Below, piece after piece: positions 56,820-64,000 of a stretch of 64,000 nucleotides of DNA. The stretch lies in NCBI RefSeq assembly GCF_900091505.1, contig NZ_LT607409.1:3906001-3970000 (forward strand), written 5' to 3'. Position numbers and translations under genes: made by a program. Numbering within the stretch: the first letter of the stretch is position 1; the number at the start of each line of letters is the position of its first letter. The stretch comes from Micromonospora chokoriensis (lineage in GTDB: Bacteria > Actinomycetota > Actinomycetes > Mycobacteriales > Micromonosporaceae). The notes beneath the pieces are model-generated. The model was not told where the DNA came from. It did no database searches and worked only from the letters and a program-made list of their open reading frames with translations.

Positions 56820-58736
56820 CTACTTCAGCGCGAGGGTGCGGGCGTCGGCGGCGATGACGGCGGCGACCTCGGTCGGCACCAGCTTGCCGGCCTGCCGGTC
56901 GGCGTAGGTGGCCAGCTCGGCGTACTGGGCGTGGACCAGCTTGGTGGTCATCGCCGTGACGGCGCCCGGGTCGGCCCCGGACGTGAGGATCAGGTAACCG
57001 AGGCCGGCCTGGCTCACCGTCACGGTGAAGGTACTCGTCGCGGTGGCGGTGCCCTCCGGTCCGGTCACCGCGGCGGAGATCGTGTGCCGACCCGCTGTCA
57101 GCTTGGCCAGGTCGAGCTTGCGCCCGGCCGCGGACTTCTTGCCGTCGAGCGTGACGGTGACGGTGTCCGCGTTGGTGGTGGCCACGGCGATCACCGGAGA
57201 CTGCGCCCGGTCCAGGCGCGCGCCGTCGGCCGGCGAGGTGATCTCCACGGTCGGGTCGGCGGAGGGCCGCTGGAGGAAGGCGGCGTTCCAGCCGACCAGC
57301 TCGGCCGCCCGGTTGGTGATGATCGCGTCCGCACCGACCCGCTCCAACCGCTGCCACAGGCCGGCCGAGTCCATCGTCCAGGCCATCACGGCGACCCCGG
57401 CCGCGTGCAGCGGGGCGACGACCTCCGGCTTGGCCAGCAACGCGTTGCCGTCCGGGTTGTACGCGGTCAAATGCAGCTCCTTCGCGAGCGCCACCGGGTC
57501 AGCGTCCAGGGAGCTGCGGAGCAGGCCGAGCGGCAGTTCGGGGGCGATCTCGTAGGTGTGGCGCAGCGCGTCGACCTCGAAACTCTGGACGAAGACCCGG
57601 CCCGTCATCTGCTCGTCCCGGATCACCTGGATGATGGTGGCGACCTCGTCGCGGGTGTGCTTGCCCTTGATCTCCAGAAGCAGGTTGCCGCCGCGGGTGC
57701 GCAGGTCCGCCAACTGCTCGGCGAGGGTGGGCACCCGCTCACCGACGTACTGCGGGCCGAACCAGGAACCGGCGTCGAGCGCCTTGATCTGCGCGGCGGT
57801 CAGGTCCCGGATGGTGCCGGTGCCGTCGGTGGTCCGGTCGACGGTGCCGTCGTGCAGGATGAACGGGACGCCGTCCCTGCTCGGCTGGACGTCGTTCTCG
57901 ATCCAGTCGGCGCCGCCCTTACGGGCGATCTCCTGGGCGACGAGGGTGTTCTCCGGCGCGGCGGCGGACGCGCCCCGGTGGGCGATTACGGTGAACGGGC
58001 TGCCCTCGGGCCGCAGGTAGCCGTTAGCCGCCAGCTCGGTGACGGTGACGTCGTCGTACGACACCGTCGCGCCGTTGACGAAGAGCCCCTGCACACCGTC
58101 GGCGGAGCGCTGGAGACTGTTCGTCCGCATCGCCTCCCGCCCGTCGAAGATCCAACGCGCCTGGTTGCCGTGCACCTCGACGGCCACCCGGACGTCCCGA
58201 CCGGTGCCTGCGGCGTACGGGGCGGAGGCGGTGTTGGTCACGACCCAGGCGTTGCCCGTGGTGCGCTGGGCGAACTCTAGGCCGTTGGCGGCGGTGGTGC
58301 CGCTGCGCATGGTGGCGATCCACCACGGGGTCGCGCCGTCGGCGGGGACGTCGATGCCGAGCGAGGCCCAGCGGGTCGCGGCGGAGACCGTCTCGAAGCG
58401 CATCGTCGCCTCGAGCCGGAAGTCGTTCAGGTGCCGGCCGAAGGTGATCTTGTTGTTCTCGCTGGAACTGGCGGAGGTGCCGTACAGCCGACCGTTCGCG
58501 ACCTTCCAGGTGCCGTCGACCGCGTTCCAACCGGCGGGCAGCGACTCGGACGAGAAGCTCTCCGAGACGACGACGCCGCCCGGTCCGGCGGTGGCCGGCG
58601 ACGAGGTTGCGACGGCGACCGCGCCGGCAGCGCCGGTGACGGCGAGCGCGGCGACGGTGGCGGCGACCCGGGTACGCAGGCCGCCGAACCTCGACCCGGT
58701 GCGATCGAGCGACGATGGTGCGGGTAGGACAGTCAT
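56820..58736 (-). CDS. Secreted glycerophosphodiester phosphodiesterase with beta-sandwich domains
   Basis: 638 residues. Signal peptide about 15-50; a LamG/DUF1080-like sandwich about 55-240; a GDPD TIM barrel about 245-480 with IAHRGASAAAPENT (catalytic His), ENDVQPSRDGVPFILHD (Glu/Asp metal ligands and second His), LLLEIKGK; then an Ig-like domain about 490-560 and a helical tail. GDPD enzymes cleave glycerophosphodiesters to glycerol-3-phosphate. ATG at 58736; no strong ribosome site seen. Confidence 0.87.
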   Translation of the reverse strand: MTVLPAPSSLDRTGSRFGGLRTRVAATVAALAVTGAAGAVAVATSSPATAGPGGVVVSESFSSESLPAGWNAVDGTWKVANGRLYGTSASSSENNKITFGRHLNDFRLEATMRFETVSAATRWASLGIDVPADGATPWWIATMRSGTTAANGLEFAQRTTGNAWVVTNTASAPYAAGTGRDVRVAVEVHGNQARWIFDGREAMRTNSLQRSADGVQGLFVNGATVSYDDVTVTELAANGYLRPEGSPFTVIAHRGASAAAPENTLVAQEIARKGGADWIENDVQPSRDGVPFILHDGTVDRTTDGTGTIRDLTAAQIKALDAGSWFGPQYVGERVPTLAEQLADLRTRGGNLLLEIKGKHTRDEVATIIQVIRDEQMTGRVFVQSFEVDALRHTYEIAPELPLGLLRSSLDADPVALAKELHLTAYNPDGNALLAKPEVVAPLHAAGVAVMAWTMDSAGLWQRLERVGADAIITNRAAELVGWNAAFLQRPSADPTVEITSPADGARLDRAQSPVIAVATTNADTVTVTLDGKKSAAGRKLDLAKLTAGRHTISAAVTGPEGTATATSTFTVTVSQAGLGYLILTSGADPGAVTAMTTKLVHAQYAELATYADRQAGKLVPTEVAAVIAADARTLALK

Positions 58737-58839
58737 GGCCGGAACGGTACGAAGCGGCCCCGAACTGATGATCAATCAGGCGTTACCGCCGACGGAACGC
58801 TCGGTGTACCGCTCCCGACCCGCGCCGGTCAGCCTCAGG

Positions 58840-59580
58840 TCAGTGTGTCAGGCCGGTGCAGGCGACCCCGTCGATGGCGCACGCCTCGGGGGCCGCGCCC
58901 GCCGGTGAGCCGTTGACCCGGAACGTCACCCGGACCGACGCGCTGCCCGGCACCTGGCCCGCGCTCCCGTCCGGCACGAACGTCCACACCGCACCGTCGC
59001 GGCTGGCCCGCGCGCCCTCGACGCCGCTGACCCGCAGCGACTCCCGGGGCAGGGTGACCGTCAGCGTCCACTGCGGCACCGACACCGACCCGGGGTTGGT
59101 GATCGTCACCGCCGCGCCGTAACTGAGCAACGCGGTGTCCGCGACGGCGAAGTCGGCCGTCAGGGCGGCCGGAGTGGGCGAGGCGGTAGCACCGCCGGGG
59201 GTGGGCCGGGTCGACGCCCCGACCGTCGGCGCTGAAGCGGTGGCCGACGCGACCGGTGGGGGAGCGGACGCCGTCGGACTGCTCGCCGCCGGCCGCGCCT
59301 GCGCCCGCGAGGTGTCCGGCGTGGGCGTGCCCACCTGGTCGGCGGACGGCGGCGCGTCGAGGGTCACCGGCGTCAGCTTCTCCGGCGTACGCAGCAGTCC
59401 GACGACGGCGACGGCCGTCACGACCAGCACCCCGAGCGCCGCGATCGCGGCCACCCAGGTGGCCCGCGAGACGTCGTCCCGACCGGTGAGCACCCGCCGT
59501 GTGGCCGTGGCGAGAGCCACGATCCGGTCCAGCAGGATGATCGCCACGGTACGGCGTGGTTGGGGTGGTGTTGCCGGCAC
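58840..59580 (-). CDS. Membrane-anchored protein with CBM2-like extracellular domain
   Basis: 246 residues. Short cytoplasmic N-terminus, one membrane helix (about 44-63, WVAAIAALGVLVVTAVAVVG), a Ser/Thr/Pro/Ala linker of about 75 residues, then a beta-sandwich (about 140-246: ADFAVADTALLSYGAAVTI, PQWTLTVTLP, VWTFVPDG) with a C-terminal Cys pair, recalling CBM2/DUF11-like folds. GTG start with GGGAG seven bases upstream. It lies 72 bases after DUF742, where conservons normally carry their GTPase gene. Confidence 0.65.
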   Translation of the reverse strand: MPATPPQPRRTVAIILLDRIVALATATRRVLTGRDDVSRATWVAAIAALGVLVVTAVAVVGLLRTPEKLTPVTLDAPPSADQVGTPTPDTSRAQARPAASSPTASAPPPVASATASAPTVGASTRPTPGGATASPTPAALTADFAVADTALLSYGAAVTITNPGSVSVPQWTLTVTLPRESLRVSGVEGARASRDGAVWTFVPDGSAGQVPGSASVRVTFRVNGSPAGAAPEACAIDGVACTGLTH

Positions 59581-59652
59581 TGCCTGTCTCCCCTTCGGTT
59601 CGTCGCCGGATGCGCCGGAGATCCGTGCGGATCACGGCTGCCATCGGCCGTG

Positions 59653-60033
59653 TCACAGACCGCGGAGCCCGACGAGGATCGCCTCGAGCAGATCCTCGGT
59701 CGGCAGCTCCGACAGCATCGGCGGGTCGTGCGTCTCGATCAGCCCGGCCGTGAGCAGGTCGCCGAGCAGCACCCGAACGGTCCCCAACGGAAGGTCCAGC
59801 TCGGCGCCGACCTCGGCCACCGACACCGGATGGTGGCACAGCTCGACGAGCCGCGCCTGTTCCGGGAAGAGCGGCGTGGGCGGCCTGACCCCGCGACGGG
59901 CGACGACCAGCGCGATCAGGTCGAACTGGCTGCCCGTGGGCGCGGTACGCCCGCCGGTCATTGTGTAGGGCCGGGCTACCGGTCCCGCCTCGTCGTCGTA
60001 CCACGCCTCGTCAGCGGTGCCGGTGCTGCGCAC
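59653..60033 (-). CDS. DUF742 protein (CvnC-like)
   Basis: 126 residues. Conserved DUF742 features: EAWYDDEAGPVARPYTMTGGRT at the start, FDLIALVV and a C-terminal winged-helix-like part (ISVAEVGAELDLPLG is read here as VSVAEVGAELDLPLGTVRVLL). In Streptomyces conservons this component accompanies a sensor kinase, a Roadblock protein and a GTPase. GTG at 60033 gives the standard N-terminus and overlaps the Roadblock gene by 23 bp. Confidence 0.85.
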   Translation of the reverse strand: MRSTGTADEAWYDDEAGPVARPYTMTGGRTAPTGSQFDLIALVVARRGVRPPTPLFPEQARLVELCHHPVSVAEVGAELDLPLGTVRVLLGDLLTAGLIETHDPPMLSELPTEDLLEAILVGLRGL

Positions 60034-60460
60034 CTGTGTCCCCGATCGTCGCCGAGGAGGCCGGCCCCAGACGGATGGGCAGGTGCCGCTCGGCCTGCCC
60101 CACGAACATCGCCACCTCATAGGCCATGTCGCCGACCTCGACGTCGTCACCGGCGATCCGCACGGTGAGGATGGTCCCGTTCGGGATGGTGGCGATGAAG
60201 AGGAACGCCCGCGACATCTGCACCACCACCTGACGAAGCGCGCCCCCCTCGCAGACGCGGGTGGCGGCCAGCCCCAGACCGATCAGCCCGGCGACCACAC
60301 CGGAGATCTGCTCGACCAGCTCCGCCCCCACCTGCCGCGAGCCGCCGAGGGGCAGCCCGTCGGGGGAGAGCACCACGGCGAACTCCGCGCCGTGCACTCG
60401 GTCGACCAGGCGGTCCAGGGCACCGGTCAGGCCGTCGTTGGTGACCACTGCGGACGTCAT
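60011..60460 (-). CDS. Roadblock/LC7-domain protein (CvnB-like)
   Basis: 149 residues. LDRLVDRVHGAEFAVVLSPD and GLPLGGSRQVGAELVEQISG are the Roadblock/LC7 signature found in MglB-like GTPase regulators. AAGGAG seven bases before the ATG at 60460. ATG overlaps the kinase stop (ATGA). In conservons it binds the GTPase; here that GTPase is absent downstream, so the partner must be encoded elsewhere or not needed. Confidence 0.87.
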   Translation of the reverse strand: MTSAVVTNDGLTGALDRLVDRVHGAEFAVVLSPDGLPLGGSRQVGAELVEQISGVVAGLIGLGLAATRVCEGGALRQVVVQMSRAFLFIATIPNGTILTVRIAGDDVEVGDMAYEVAMFVGQAERHLPIRLGPASSATIGDTGAQHRHR

Positions 60461-62397
60461 GGATGTCTCCTTGCTGTTCTGGCGATCGGGATCTCGACCG
60501 TGTCGAGGCTGGTCCTGTCGTTTGCGAAGCCGGACGGCCCGGCGTGGCGAACCCGTGTCGGCAGCGCGCCGTCGCCGTTGGGGGCGGGCGGGTCGACAAC
60601 GTCGCGGGTGGGCGGGTAGGTGGTGCCGGTTGCCGCGGTGGTCGCGCCGGGGCCGTCGCCGCGGGGCGTGACCAGTGCGGCCGGGAGGAGCACGATCGCC
60701 GCCGTCCCACCTCGCTGACTGGGACGCAGGGAGACGCGGGCACCGCACCTGTCGGCCAGCACGGCGGCGGCGTACAGACCTGCGAAACCCGGGGGAGGAC
60801 CGTCCGGCGGCGGACTGTCGAACAGGTGGTTCGCCTCGGCCAGTGAGGACGCGTCCAGGCCGGACCCGTCGTCCACGACCAGGACTGCGCAGCCCTGCGG
60901 GTGGGGTTCGCCGGAGACGCGGACCGTGGTGTCCGACGCCGAGTGGGCGAGGGCGTTCTCGATCAGCTCCGACAGCAGGTGGACGACGTCCGTGACGGCG
61001 GGACCCGCCAGCGACCACGGCCAGTGCGGGGCGATCAGGACCCGGTGGTAGTCCGGCACCTCGGCGACCGCGCCGCGCGCCACGTCGAGCAGGGGCACCG
61101 GCCGCCGCCAGCGGCGGGCGGGCGTCGCGCCGGCGAGGGCGATGAGCTTCTCCACGTTACGCCGGACCCGGGTGGTGAGGTGGTCGAGCTGGAACAGCTC
61201 GCTGGTCTCCTCCGCCGAGCGCTCCCGGCGTTGCATCCCGTCCAGCAGGTTGAGCTGGTCGCGCAGCAGCGCCTGGTTGCGTCGGGTCAGTCTCAGGAAC
61301 AGGTCGTGGTTGCCGCCGCCCGGTGTCGTGCCGCCGGCACCGGACGGTGCGGGGACCGGGGCCGGAGTGTCGTCGCCCGTCCTGGTCGGTGCGTCGGTCA
61401 GGCGGCGGACGGTGTTCACCCAGCTCAGCAGGAGCACGACCACGACGATGAGGCCGAGCCCCACCACTGCGCCGGTACGCGCGGTCACCACTGCCGCGCC
61501 CGGCGCCGCCCGATCGGCACTGCTGCGGGCGGTGGTCGCCACCAGTGTCTGCAACGCGCCGAGCGAGGCGTCCACGGCGGCCCGCCAGGCCTGCGCGGTG
61601 ACCCCGGTCGGTGCGGTGCCGGCATTGCCGGAGAGCAGCAGGTCCTCCAGGGCGAGCAGGTTCGTGAAGTCGGGCCCGGCCACCAGACGCTGATACTCGC
61701 CCTGGTCGTCGGCGGGCAACCCGGCCGCCGCCTCGCCGCGTGCGTACCGCTGGCTGCTGACGAGCTCGGTCAGCCGGCGCCTCTCGTCGGCACCGAACCG
61801 ACCGGTGGTCAGGGCCGCGCTGACCACTGTGTCCTCCCGGGCGAGCAGCTCCCGGGCGCGGGCCAGCGCGATCACCGCGCGGGTGTCGGCGGCCAGCGTG
61901 CTCTCGTACGCGCCCCACTCCGGGCCGTACACCCGGAAGGCGACGTCGATGACCTGGTCGTACCCGTCGACCGCCGTGGCCACGTCGAGACGCCCGGCGT
62001 CCACCCGGGAGCGGATCGTGCTCAGGCCGTCGAGTCGCCGGACCAACTCGCCGGCCCGGTCCCGGACGTCACCGGCGCTGAGCAGTCGAAGGTCGCGGCC
62101 GTCGGCGAACTCGCGGATCTCGGCGGTGGCCCGGTCGGTCCCCTGGCGCGCCTCGACCAGCGGTGCCGCCGCCGGCGCGGCTCTCGTGACCGTCTCGGCG
62201 GTCAGTCGGCGTTCGGTCTGCAAGCCCAGGATCAGGCGGTCGACGGGTTGGCCCAGGGTGTCCGCCAGGGCGCGCACCCGCAGCAGGTCCATGGCGTCCT
62301 GGCTGGCCACGTAGGCCGCGTACGACCAGAGTGAGACCAGCACGGCGGCCAGCACGACCAGCCTGAGCCGGATCAGCCGCACCTCGTTACGCGTCAC
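60457..62397 (-). CDS. Sensor kinase-like ATPase with NIT-type sensor domain (CvnA-like)
   Basis: 646 residues. Membrane helix about 10-30, extracellular helical NIT (nitrate/nitrite-sensing-like) domain about 35-300, second helix about 312-332, then a degenerate dimerisation region (FLRLTRRNQALLRDQLNLLD) and HATPase with LSELIENALAHS and VVDDGSGLD. The usual HisKA His is not apparent, as in other CvnA proteins. A disordered Pro/Thr tail follows. Start GTG 62397, 12 bases after the LuxR gene. Confidence 0.85.
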   Translation of the reverse strand: MTRNEVRLIRLRLVVLAAVLVSLWSYAAYVASQDAMDLLRVRALADTLGQPVDRLILGLQTERRLTAETVTRAAPAAAPLVEARQGTDRATAEIREFADGRDLRLLSAGDVRDRAGELVRRLDGLSTIRSRVDAGRLDVATAVDGYDQVIDVAFRVYGPEWGAYESTLAADTRAVIALARARELLAREDTVVSAALTTGRFGADERRRLTELVSSQRYARGEAAAGLPADDQGEYQRLVAGPDFTNLLALEDLLLSGNAGTAPTGVTAQAWRAAVDASLGALQTLVATTARSSADRAAPGAAVVTARTGAVVGLGLIVVVVLLLSWVNTVRRLTDAPTRTGDDTPAPVPAPSGAGGTTPGGGNHDLFLRLTRRNQALLRDQLNLLDGMQRRERSAEETSELFQLDHLTTRVRRNVEKLIALAGATPARRWRRPVPLLDVARGAVAEVPDYHRVLIAPHWPWSLAGPAVTDVVHLLSELIENALAHSASDTTVRVSGEPHPQGCAVLVVDDGSGLDASSLAEANHLFDSPPPDGPPPGFAGLYAAAVLADRCGARVSLRPSQRGGTAAIVLLPAALVTPRGDGPGATTAATGTTYPPTRDVVDPPAPNGDGALPTRVRHAGPSGFANDRTSLDTVEIPIARTARRHP

Positions 62398-62409
62398 GTT
62401 CCGCCCCGC

Positions 62410-64000
62410 TCACCGGACGGCCCGCTGGGGCCACGGCTGGCCTGCCGTGTCGCTGGCCCGGTCGGCCACGAGGGTGCGCAGCAGGGCCAGCAACTCGGTG
62501 CGGTTGGCGCAGTTCAGCCGGTTGCGCATCCGCGCCACGTGGTGTTCGACGGTCTTCGCCGAGATGAAGAGCCGGTCGCCGATCTCCCGGTAGGTCAGTC
62601 CGGCCAGGACGAGTTCGGCGACCTCGTACTCGCGGTCGCTGAGCCCCTGCTGGGTGGGGCCGGCGACCCGTGTCGTGCTGGCGCCGGTCGCCGGTGCCGG
62701 CCCGCCGGACGGCCGTCCCTGGAGTGCGCGGGCACATTCGAGCAGGGTGGTCATCGCCCGTCGGTCCGCGGTGCGGATGGCGGCCTGACCGGCGAGGCGT
62801 GCGCCGTCCCAGCACAGCCCGGTGTCGTGCAGCCCTCGGGCGGCGGCTTCCACCCGGATCGGGTCGACGTCGCCGCGCAGCACCTCTACCCAGCTCTGCG
62901 CCGCGGCGGCGACCACGGCGGCGTACCGGCTGTGGTCGGCGGCGGCGAGCAGCGCGGTGACGTGTTCGTCGGCGGTCGCCGGCTCGGCGGTCAGGATCGC
63001 CGCGTGCAGGCCACTCCAACGCAGCGGAACGCTCCACAGTGGTGGATCACCGAGCCGGCTCAGCAACGCACGCCCCTGGATCAGGTACGGCTCCAGCCGG
63101 GCCAGGTCGCCGAGCCGCGCGCCGGCGATGGCCAGTTCACCGAGCGGTAGCAGGGTGAACAGGTCGACGGGGTGCCGGACCACGGCCTCCAGCGCCTGGC
63201 CCCAACCCCGCTTGAGCGCGCCGAGGTCGCTGTTGCGTCGGCTGACTCCCATCCGGATCGCGGCGGCGAAGAGCAGGTCGCGGGACTCCAGTTGACGTCC
63301 GTCGAGGGTGACGGTGGCGAGGCGTTCGGTAGCGGCGTGCGTCTCGCCCCGGACCATCAGGATCCAGGCCTGCAACAGCCGGTGGCGGCGTGCCATCAGC
63401 GGGCCACCGACACCGCCGGCCAGGGCCCGGTGCAGCACCCGCTCGGCGATCTCCAGCTCACCGCAGTGCACGGCGGTCAACGCGGCCAGCGCGGCCGGGC
63501 TGTCCGGCAGGAGCGCCGCCCGTCCGTCCGGTTCCAGCAACGCGGCGGCCTGGACGAGGGCGGAGAGCGCGGCGGTCGGCGGGCCGGACACGCTGTCGCG
63601 TACGCCGGTGGCCGTCAGTCGGGCCGCGCTGGCGTGCATGGTCGAGGGCTCGCCGGTGGGGTCACCCGGCGGTGGCTCGGCCGTGACGCCCAGGTCTCCG
63701 GTGGCGATCGCGCCGACGGTGGCGAAGGACGTCGCCGACGCGGTGCCCGCCCACCGGTACAGCTCCACGCTGCGCCCGACGTGACCACGGTGCGCGAGGG
63801 CGGTCGCGGCCACCACTGCCGCCTCGCGACGGTCGGGTGGGGCGGCCGTGGCCAGCAGCCGGTCGGCCAGTCGAAGGGCGTCGTCGAGGTTGCCGGCGAG
63901 CGCGGCGGCGAGCGCCTGCTTCGCGCCGGCCGGGTGGCCGGCCGCCGTGGCGGCCGCGAACAGTTCGGCGGCGAAGGCCGGCTCGTCGGCCAGTGCCTCG
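62410..64000 (-). CDS. LuxR-family transcriptional regulator, large (partial)
   Basis: The frame continues without a stop to the end of the window, so the start is missing; at least 530 residues are present. Most is helical repeat (TPR-like) with no ATP-binding site in view. The C-terminus is a LuxR helix-turn-helix, GLSDREYEVAELVLAGLTY and RLFISAKTVEHHVARMRNRL. Probably a LAL-type or related regulator whose N-terminal domain lies outside. It directly precedes the conservon-like genes and may be part of that operon. Confidence 0.82.
   Translation of the reverse strand, partial: EALADEPAFAAELFAAATAAGHPAGAKQALAAALAGNLDDALRLADRLLATAAPPDRREAAVVAATALAHRGHVGRSVELYRWAGTASATSFATVGAIATGDLGVTAEPPPGDPTGEPSTMHASAARLTATGVRDSVSGPPTAALSALVQAAALLEPDGRAALLPDSPAALAALTAVHCGELEIAERVLHRALAGGVGGPLMARRHRLLQAWILMVRGETHAATERLATVTLDGRQLESRDLLFAAAIRMGVSRRNSDLGALKRGWGQALEAVVRHPVDLFTLLPLGELAIAGARLGDLARLEPYLIQGRALLSRLGDPPLWSVPLRWSGLHAAILTAEPATADEHVTALLAAADHSRYAAVVAAAAQSWVEVLRGDVDPIRVEAAARGLHDTGLCWDGARLAGQAAIRTADRRAMTTLLECARALQGRPSGGPAPATGASTTRVAGPTQQGLSDREYEVAELVLAGLTYREIGDRLFISAKTVEHHVARMRNRLNCANRTELLALLRTLVADRASDTAGQPWPQRAVR

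Overview
The window is very GC-rich DNA with tightly packed genes, many GTG and TTG starts, GTGA/ATGA stop-start overlaps and several apparently leaderless promoters. Gene content (FCD-type GntR regulators, DUF742/Roadblock modules, EspC-like type VII substrates, a SigC-like ECF sigma factor, a HelD-type protein behind a rifamycin-associated element) points to an actinobacterial chromosome, most likely Micromonospora or a close relative in the Micromonosporaceae. I saw no tRNA, rRNA, CRISPR array, transposase or phage module, so this looks like ordinary chromosome with a few accessory patches.

Layout. 1-1.6 kb: end of a zinc-type dehydrogenase, two small divergent genes around an array of five 26-bp-spaced repeats, and a decayed stretch. 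1.66-8.35 kb: minus-strand peptide ABC transporter (two ATPases, two permeases, lipoprotein binding protein) followed upstream by aminopeptidase P. 8.6 kb: LspA-like peptidase. 9.1-14.3 kb: lutABC, a GntR regulator, an FAH-family hydrolase and an SDR dehydrogenase, together a plausible end of a non-phosphorylating 6-deoxy-sugar pathway that yields pyruvate plus lactate. 14.3-18.8 kb: an LRV/HEAT-like repeat protein, gene remnants, and a secreted protein with an inactive trypsin fold and FG-GAP repeats. 18.8-21.5 kb: GntR regulator, ManD-type dehydratase and gluconokinase. 21.6-25.9 kb: iron-box-preceded heterodimeric ABC transporter and a SigC-like sigma factor. 26.0-31.5 kb: a 1826-residue single-chain acyl-CoA carboxylase. 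31.8-38.6 kb: an AlkZ/YcaQ-like protein and secreted carbohydrate-active proteins (Tat beta-helix, GH92 with two F5/8C domains, CBM2 protein).

38.6-47.2 kb carries a DUF574 methyltransferase, a NarL-type two-component system, a beta-lactamase-family lipoprotein, and a divergent Ser/Thr kinase/ECF sigma pair sharing one -10 region. 47.3-49.6 kb is a HelR-like RNA polymerase protection protein with a rifamycin-associated element. 49.7-53.8 kb holds a YccF protein, two STAS proteins (one with a Cys-rich N-terminus) and an MtrAB-LpqB-like trio. 53.9-56.8 kb is a type VII secretion toxin cassette: EspC-like protein, WXG100-like carrier, EndoU nuclease and a probable immunity protein. 56.8-64 kb has a glycerophosphodiesterase, a membrane-anchored CBM2-like protein, and a partial conservon (sensor kinase, Roadblock, DUF742, no GTPase) led by a LuxR-family regulator that runs off the window.
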